A DNA stretch of 64,000 nt. It comes from Haloferax litoreum (GTDB taxonomy: Archaea; Halobacteriota; Halobacteria; Halobacteriales; Haloferacaceae). The stretch covers positions 2,790,001 through 2,854,000 of the forward strand of contig NZ_WKJO01000001.1 in the NCBI RefSeq assembly GCF_009674605.1, read 5' to 3'. The notes under the pieces are model-generated. The model was not told the origin of the DNA, ran no database searches, and worked only from the letters and a program-made list of their open reading frames with translations. Shown one piece after another: positions 59,778 to 64,000 of this stretch (positions are counted from its first letter, which is position 1; the number at the start of each line of letters is the position of its first letter). Both the position numbers and the translations under genes were made by a program.

Positions 59778-60899
59778 ATGTCTCCGAGTCCCGCCGAACA
59801 GACACCCGCCGCCGAGGCCGCCGCAGTGCTTCGCGAGGCGACGTTCGTTCGCCTCCGCGTCCACACCAGCGGTGCTGCCGTCGCCACGGCGGGCGTCGTC
59901 GGGCGGGCACTCGAGACACTCGACGTCCCCTTCCGTATCCGGGCGACCGACACCCCCGACACTGCCGCACACGACGACGTTGCGGCCGTCGTGGGACTGT
60001 CGGACGCCGATGCCGACCTCGAACTCGAACCGCGTGACGCTGTCGCTGTCGTCCGCGAACTCGGTGTCGACCCCGACCCGGTGGTCGCGCTGGCAGGCCT
60101 CCACGCCGCCGGCGTGTCGCCGGAGGACGACACTGAACTCACAGACGCGGCGACTGACGCAGGTGTCGAGTCCCGACCCGGTGTGGCCGTCCCGACGGGC
60201 GACCTCGCCGACGGACTCGCACACTCGACGCTCGTCCACGCACCGTTTTCGGCCGACACAGAGCGCACACAGGCGGAACTCGCCGAACTCGCACTCCCGG
60301 CCGAACTCGACGCAGACGCGCACAGACGTGTCGCCTCCCTCGTCGCACTCGATGCGACAGGTGGCGAGGCGACACCCCGCGCGGCGACCGCTGTCGAGCG
60401 TCTCTTGCAACCGGACGCGACCCCGAACGGCCCGTTCGCGACCGTCGGTGGCTTTGCCGACGTTCTCGATGCGACCGTTCGGGAGACGCCCGGTCTCGCC
60501 GTCGCACTGGCGCTGGGTCACGACGCACGTGACGCAGCGCTCGATGCGTGGCGCGAACACGCGCAAGCGACGCACACAGCACTCCGAGAGGCGACGACCG
60601 GCCGCTACGAGAGCCTCTATGCGCTCTCGTGTGACCTCTCGTCTCCGGGACGCCTCGCGACAGTCGCGCGCCTCGCCCGCGACTTTCGGTCGCCGGAACC
60701 GACCGTCCTCGCGGTTGGAACCGGTGCTGCGGCACTCGTCTCGACCGGCCCTGCCGGCCTCGACGAGCAACTCGCCGCAGCAGCAACCGAACTGGGCGAC
60801 GCGTCGGCGACTGGGTCAGAAGCAGAAGCGACGATGCGGTTCGACCCGTCGGTCGAGCCGAAATCGGTCGTCACGGCCGTCAGGGGGGTGCGCCGATGA
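59778..60899 (+). CDS. RecJ/GAN-like DHH family protein with a degenerate active site
   Basis: 373 residues, in the place of the archaeal RecJ-like gene between rps15 and pcc1. The N-terminal strand-loop VRLRVHTSGAAVATAGVVGRALETLDVPF aligns with the family's H-x-DADG-x2-A motif, but the aspartates are absent. No DHH triplet or D-H-x2-G pattern is visible further on, and the C-terminal GGH-type DHHA1 motif reads GDASATGSEAEA. It thus looks like a catalytically dead RecJ homologue. Ala-rich composition. It overlaps pcc1 by ATGA. Confidence 0.72.
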   Translation: MSPSPAEQTPAAEAAAVLREATFVRLRVHTSGAAVATAGVVGRALETLDVPFRIRATDTPDTAAHDDVAAVVGLSDADADLELEPRDAVAVVRELGVDPDPVVALAGLHAAGVSPEDDTELTDAATDAGVESRPGVAVPTGDLADGLAHSTLVHAPFSADTERTQAELAELALPAELDADAHRRVASLVALDATGGEATPRAATAVERLLQPDATPNGPFATVGGFADVLDATVRETPGLAVALALGHDARDAALDAWREHAQATHTALREATTGRYESLYALSCDLSSPGRLATVARLARDFRSPEPTVLAVGTGAAALVSTGPAGLDEQLAAAATELGDASATGSEAEATMRFDPSVEPKSVVTAVRGVRR

Positions 60900-61138
60900 C
60901 TCGGCGGGCGACCCTGCGGACCACACACGACGACCCCGAACTCGTCGCTGCGGCACTCGGCCCGGACAACACGGACTCGATGCAGACGACTATCGATGGG
61001 GACGAACTCGTCACGACAATCGAACGCGATTCGACCGGTGGACTCCTGTCTACGGTCGATGATTACGTCGTCAACGTGACGGTCGCACAGACCGTCATCG
61101 CAGCAACACGAACGCACACAACCACTAACCATGAGTGA
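60896..61138 (+). CDS. pcc1: KEOPS complex subunit Pcc1
   Basis: 80 residues, a single Pcc1 domain: an N-terminal strand ATLRTTHDDPELVAAALGPDNTDSM, strands DELVTTIERDSTGGLLSTVDDYVVNVTVAQTVI. Pcc1 dimerises and docks to Kae1 in the complex that makes t6A37 on tRNAs. Its start overlaps the RecJ-like stop by ATGA and its stop overlaps the rps3ae start by 8 bp. Confidence 0.9.
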   Translation: MTRRATLRTTHDDPELVAAALGPDNTDSMQTTIDGDELVTTIERDSTGGLLSTVDDYVVNVTVAQTVIAATRTHTTTNHE

Positions 61139-61787
61139 ACGATCCGTCTCTAAGCAGAAGCGCGGAAAGCGATGGTACACCGTCATCGCTCCCGAGAATT
61201 TTGACCGCCAGGAACTCGGCGAAACCTTCGCCGACGAACCCGAGAAGGTCTACGGCCGTACGGTCGAAGCGACCCTCGGCGAACTCAACGACGACCAGGG
61301 CGCGAACAACGTCAAACTCACCTTCAAGGTGAACGACGTCGGCAGCGACGCGGCCTACACCGAGTTCATCCAGCAGGAACTCACCCGAGACTACCTCCGT
61401 AGTCTCGTCCGCCGCGGCGCGTCGAAGGTCGAAGCCAACGTCACGGCTGTGACGAAGGACGACTTCCGTGTTCAGGTCCAGCCTGTCGCCTTCACCACGA
61501 AGAAGGCAGACCGCAGTCAGGAACACGAGATTCGCCGCATCATGATCGACCTCACCCGCGAGGCCATCACCGAACGAACCTACGACGACCTGACCAACAG
61601 TATCACCGAAGGCCGTCTCTCGTCGGCTATCTACGGCGAGGCGAAGCAGATTTACCCGCTCCGCCGCGTCGAAGTCAAGAAGTTCTCTCTCGAGGCCCGT
61701 CCCGAGGAGATCGAGGCCGAAGAAGAGGCCGCAGTCAGCGTCGACCAAGAAGACGTTGCCGTCGACGTCGACGAAGACGCCGAGTAA
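61131..61787 (+). CDS. rps3ae: 30S ribosomal protein S3Ae (eS1)
   Basis: 218 residues. Family features are RWYTVIAPENFDRQELGETFADEPEKVYGRTVEATLGEL, then IRRIMIDLTREAITERTYDDLTNSITEG. The C-terminus (EARPEEIEAEEEAAVSVDQEDVAVDVDEDAE) is an acidic halophilic tail. eS1 sits at the mRNA exit of the small subunit in archaea and eukaryotes. It closes the rps15-RecJ-pcc1-rps3ae operon. Confidence 0.96.
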   Translation: MSERSVSKQKRGKRWYTVIAPENFDRQELGETFADEPEKVYGRTVEATLGELNDDQGANNVKLTFKVNDVGSDAAYTEFIQQELTRDYLRSLVRRGASKVEANVTAVTKDDFRVQVQPVAFTTKKADRSQEHEIRRIMIDLTREAITERTYDDLTNSITEGRLSSAIYGEAKQIYPLRRVEVKKFSLEARPEEIEAEEEAAVSVDQEDVAVDVDEDAE

Positions 61788-61831
61788 GTCCGCCAGACTG
61801 GCGGTCTGAATTCCACTTTCGATTTTTCACG

Positions 61832-62260
61832 GTGTCGAACAGTCGGATACCAGCGGGACCATCCACCGAGTCGTCGCTCCTGAAATGCAGTCTTCGGTGG
61901 TACTATTGCGCACTGAGTCGAGAGGAAACTGTGACCCTCCTCGGCATCGTGCTCGTCTGCGGACTCGCGGTCGCAACGATCACATCTTCTGCTATCTACG
62001 TCGATTCCGTCCGGTCTGGGCTATCACCCTCGAAGGGGTTGGTTCGGAGTGTCTCGATTGGAACCATCAGTTTTGCTGGCCTCGCTCTCTCGTACGTGTT
62101 TCACGACGGAATCAAGTACGTGTACTATTTTCTGCTAAAACCGAGACCGATTGCCAGCACGCCGTACGAATCACTGTTGGTCGTTCTCGCTACGGGGGTC
62201 GTCTTGAGCCAACTCCCGACGTGCTATTACCTCACGAACGTCCGGTCTGGGCGTCGGTGA
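61832..62260 (+). CDS. hypothetical membrane protein
   Basis: 142 residues from a GTG at 61832; no nearer start codon supports a shorter form. Three hydrophobic segments are visible: LLGIVLVCGLAVATITSSAIYV (about 36-57), SIGTISFAGLALSYVF (73-88) and LLVVLATGVVLSQLPTCYYL (114-133). The first 30 residues are polar. It is not recognised, and there is no clear promoter; it may be a lineage-specific small membrane protein. Confidence 0.5.
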   Translation: MSNSRIPAGPSTESSLLKCSLRWYYCALSREETVTLLGIVLVCGLAVATITSSAIYVDSVRSGLSPSKGLVRSVSIGTISFAGLALSYVFHDGIKYVYYFLLKPRPIASTPYESLLVVLATGVVLSQLPTCYYLTNVRSGRR

Positions 62261-62274
62261 CGAGTGAAACTCGG

Positions 62275-62721
62275 TTACTCTTCGACCACAACCGTCCCGA
62301 CCATCCCGGCCTGTTCGTGCGGGATGCAGAGATACTCGTACTCGCCGGGTACATTGAACGTGTACGAGTACGTCTCGCCGCTATCGATGAGGCCACCGAG
62401 TGAGTTCGAGTACGACTTGCGGGCCGTCTGTTCGTCCTCGTATCCGCCGCTGGCGAAGAACTCCGCACCCTCGGGGAGGACGCTCTCGTAGGCGGTGACA
62501 GTGTGACCGCGCGAACTCGTGTTTCGCCACACGACTTCGTCGCCGACTTCGACGGTGACGACCGGTGGGTCGAACGCGACGGCGGTCATCCCGACGTCGA
62601 ACTCTCCGTTGGACGCCAGCGTCGTTGCACACCCGGCGAGGCTGGCAGTTACGGCCGTCCCCGCGGCGGCGAGAAACGCGCGTCGTGTCTGGCGGCCATC
62701 TGAGGACCCATCGTCTCGCAT
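62275..62721 (-). CDS. halocyanin-type blue copper protein
   Basis: 148 residues from MRDDGSSDGRQTRRAF at 62721; a TATA-like CATTTATC about 27 bp upstream supports this start over 62757. A Tat signal (R13-R14) ends at lipobox LAGC with C31. The plastocyanin fold carries the type 1 copper ligands H73 (SRGHTVTA), C132, H135 and M140 in YLCIPHEQAGM. It is a lipid-anchored electron carrier facing outside. Confidence 0.92.
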   Translation of the reverse strand: MRDDGSSDGRQTRRAFLAAAGTAVTASLAGCATTLASNGEFDVGMTAVAFDPPVVTVEVGDEVVWRNTSSRGHTVTAYESVLPEGAEFFASGGYEDEQTARKSYSNSLGGLIDSGETYSYTFNVPGEYEYLCIPHEQAGMVGTVVVEE

Positions 62722-62850
62722 AGCCGAGTCTCGGGACGCGACGGATAAATGTCGCATGGTTCACTCGCCGAACCTTCTGTGGGGACCCGACTGGCCCGAC
62801 AGCACGAACGGAACGTAAGAGGCAAAGGGGAGGTACGCAATCGCAACGGT

Positions 62851-63522
62851 ATGAGACCCCGATTCGTCGGCCGGTTAGGCCTCGCGGACGTGGTCACCGC
62901 CGGCAACGCGGCACTCGGGTTCGTCGCTGCGGTGTTGACCGCAATCGACGTTCGCCTCGCCGCCAAGGCGATTCTCCTCGCCGCGATAGCCGACGGACTG
63001 GATGGGGTCGTCGCCCGCCGCTACGGTGGAACAGAAGCCGGACCGTACCTCGATTCACTCGCCGACGTGGCCTCGTTCGGTGTCGCACCGGCACTTCTCG
63101 TCGTCACCGTCGTCCGGGAGATGTGGGCCTTCGACCGACTGCGAGTCGTCCTCGGCGTCGCTATCGCGGCACTGTTCGTCGCTGCCGCCGTGATTCGGTT
63201 GGCCCTCTACACCGCCTACGACAGCGACAGCGACGAAACAGTCGGCGTGCCGACGACGCTCGCCGCGACTATCCTCTCGGCCGGCGTCCTCGTCGGGTTC
63301 GTCGACCCGATGCTCCTCGTCGTCCTCTCGGCTATCATGGCCGGACTGATGCTCTCCGACGTGACGTACCCAGACTTACACGCGCAGGACGCACTCGTGA
63401 TGGGCGTGGTGCAGGGACTCGCCATCGTCCTCTCTGGGTCGCTCGGAGAAGGGTTCGCGTTCGGCTTGCTGTTCTTGGCGCTCGGCTATCTGTTCTTGGG
63501 GCCGCGGTTCTACTGGGGATAG
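62851..63522 (+). CDS. pssA: CDP-alcohol phosphatidyltransferase, probable archaetidylserine synthase
   Basis: 223 residues from MRPRFVGRLGLADVVTAGNAAL at 62851. The CDP-alcohol motif D-G-x2-A-R...G-x3-D-x3-D is complete: D48, D51-G52, A55-R56, G64, D68 and D72. About six membrane helices follow. The N-terminus LADVVTAGNAALGF is the PssA-type pattern, so serine transfer to a CDP-archaeol is likely; another head group is possible. Confidence 0.88.
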   Translation: MRPRFVGRLGLADVVTAGNAALGFVAAVLTAIDVRLAAKAILLAAIADGLDGVVARRYGGTEAGPYLDSLADVASFGVAPALLVVTVVREMWAFDRLRVVLGVAIAALFVAAAVIRLALYTAYDSDSDETVGVPTTLAATILSAGVLVGFVDPMLLVVLSAIMAGLMLSDVTYPDLHAQDALVMGVVQGLAIVLSGSLGEGFAFGLLFLALGYLFLGPRFYWG

Positions 63523-63524
63523 CA

Positions 63525-63782
63525 CTAGTACCGACCATCGTCGAACAACTCCGGCACGACGAGTGCGACAGCAAAGACGAGGATGGCGACGACAACTAAG
63601 ACGGCCGGCCCCATCTGCGGGTCAATCCCGAGCGTCTGTGCGACTCCCCTCGCAATCGGGTCTGTTTTCGACTCGATGCGCTGGCCCACGAGGCCAGTTG
63701 CACCAACACCGATGCCCGCGGTGATGACGGCCGGGGGACCACCGGCTTTCACGGCGCGTCTCAGGAAACCCTGCCTGAACAT
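63525..63782 (-). CDS. small membrane protein
   Basis: 85 residues from MFRQGFLRRAVK at 63782; a Met at 63797 is an alternative. A basic N-terminus, a weak hydrophobic glycine-rich stretch (GPPAVITAGIGVGATGLVG) and a strong C-terminal helix (GPAVLVVVAILVFAVALVVPELF) are seen. Its stop is 2 bp from the convergent pssA stop. Not recognised. Confidence 0.6.
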   Translation of the reverse strand: MFRQGFLRRAVKAGGPPAVITAGIGVGATGLVGQRIESKTDPIARGVAQTLGIDPQMGPAVLVVVAILVFAVALVVPELFDDGRY

Positions 63783-63914
63783 GTGAGAGGCACACACTCG
63801 GCTCCGATAAAAGCGGTTCCCCGTGGAACCAGAGACGTCCGCGACTCGCCTACAGCGCGAACGTCACTGTGATAGCACCCCGTCGAATGGTGGACGGGAC
63901 GCTCTCGCCTCGCG

Positions 63915-64000
63915 TCACATCCCCATGTCCGCCGCATCCTCCGGAACCGGAAGGTCCGTCGGCGAGACACCGAGGAGTTCTGCGGCGTGGTCGAGTGCCA
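63915..64000 (-). CDS. 3' end of a gene running off the window
   Basis: Reading leftward from base 64000, the frame ALDHAAELLGVSPTDLPVPE ends with DAADMGM and a TGA at 63915-63917. The codons are typical of this genome. Only the last 28 residues are in the window and the family cannot be named; the DLPVPEDAADMGM end looks like a short acidic tail. Confidence 0.5.
   Translation of the reverse strand, partial: ALDHAAELLGVSPTDLPVPEDAADMGM

Noticed and set aside
1-64000. CRISPR array, transposase, integrase, rRNA
   Set aside because: No regularly spaced identical repeats with unique spacers, no DDE or tyrosine recombinase motifs, and no 16S/23S/5S stretch were seen.

Overview
The window comes from a halophilic archaeon (class Halobacteria), most like Haloferax and relatives. 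Signs are high GC with AT-rich TATA-box promoters a fixed distance from start codons, very acidic proteins, many twin-arginine and Tat-lipobox signals, a halocyanin, a halolysin-type subtilase, and archaeal information-processing genes (TFE, Trm56, Rnp4, Pcc1, S15, S3Ae). Genus is inference.

Layout. 1-7.5 kb is part of a taxis/archaellum locus: cheY-cheC-cheD, two small FlaD/E-domain proteins, and between them an actin-like ASKHA protein and a 7TM-PAS-PAS histidine kinase. The first FlaD/E gene is preceded by an unusually structured leader. 7.5-12.4 kb has acyl-CoA dehydrogenase, UspA, a RIO-like kinase and a GAF/PAS histidine kinase. 12.5-21.5 kb is an amino-acid unit: a livKHMGF-type ABC importer divergent from proline dehydrogenase, then a Bat-type HTH regulator and a P5C-dehydrogenase-like aldehyde dehydrogenase. 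21.5-27.6 kb holds small membrane proteins, a structured intergenic region, a LEA-2 surface protein, an AbrB-PhoU regulator and an ATP-NAD-kinase-like protein.

27.6-44.4 kb is mostly housekeeping: the tfe-DUF2110-DUF5803-cinA-like operon, trm56, an SDR, a sugar epimerase, a subtilase followed by a BsuPI-domain protein, DUF2797, two GT4 glycosyltransferases, rnp4-yhbY-mscS, an HD phosphohydrolase, a peroxiredoxin, tatA, tRNA-Arg(CCU) with a trail of duplicated tRNA tails, and LtrA. 44.6-54.7 kb is a type IV pilus locus: a very long PilB-type ATPase, PilC, five overlapping pilin-like genes, and a convergent large pilin-like gene.

54.7-59.1 kb is accessory DNA built around two identical tRNA-Ala(GGC) genes, each inside a 162-bp direct repeat. 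The repeats bracket about 3.3 kb holding a lipoprotein/winged-helix protein, a coiled-coil protein, a zinc-motif microprotein, a K+ channel and an AT-rich orphan. 59.2-61.8 kb is the conserved archaeal rps15 - RecJ-like - pcc1 - rps3ae operon, with a hairpin-rich rps15 leader and a RecJ-like protein that seems to have lost its DHH active site. The window ends with halocyanin, PssA and a truncated gene.

The best leads for undescribed biology are the structured leader at 2669-2753 together with the neighbouring actin-like protein, the structured intergenic region at 21890-22138, the tRNA-bracketed islet, the rps15 leader, and the degenerate zinc ribbon of TFE. No CRISPR array, integrase, transposase or rRNA gene was seen.
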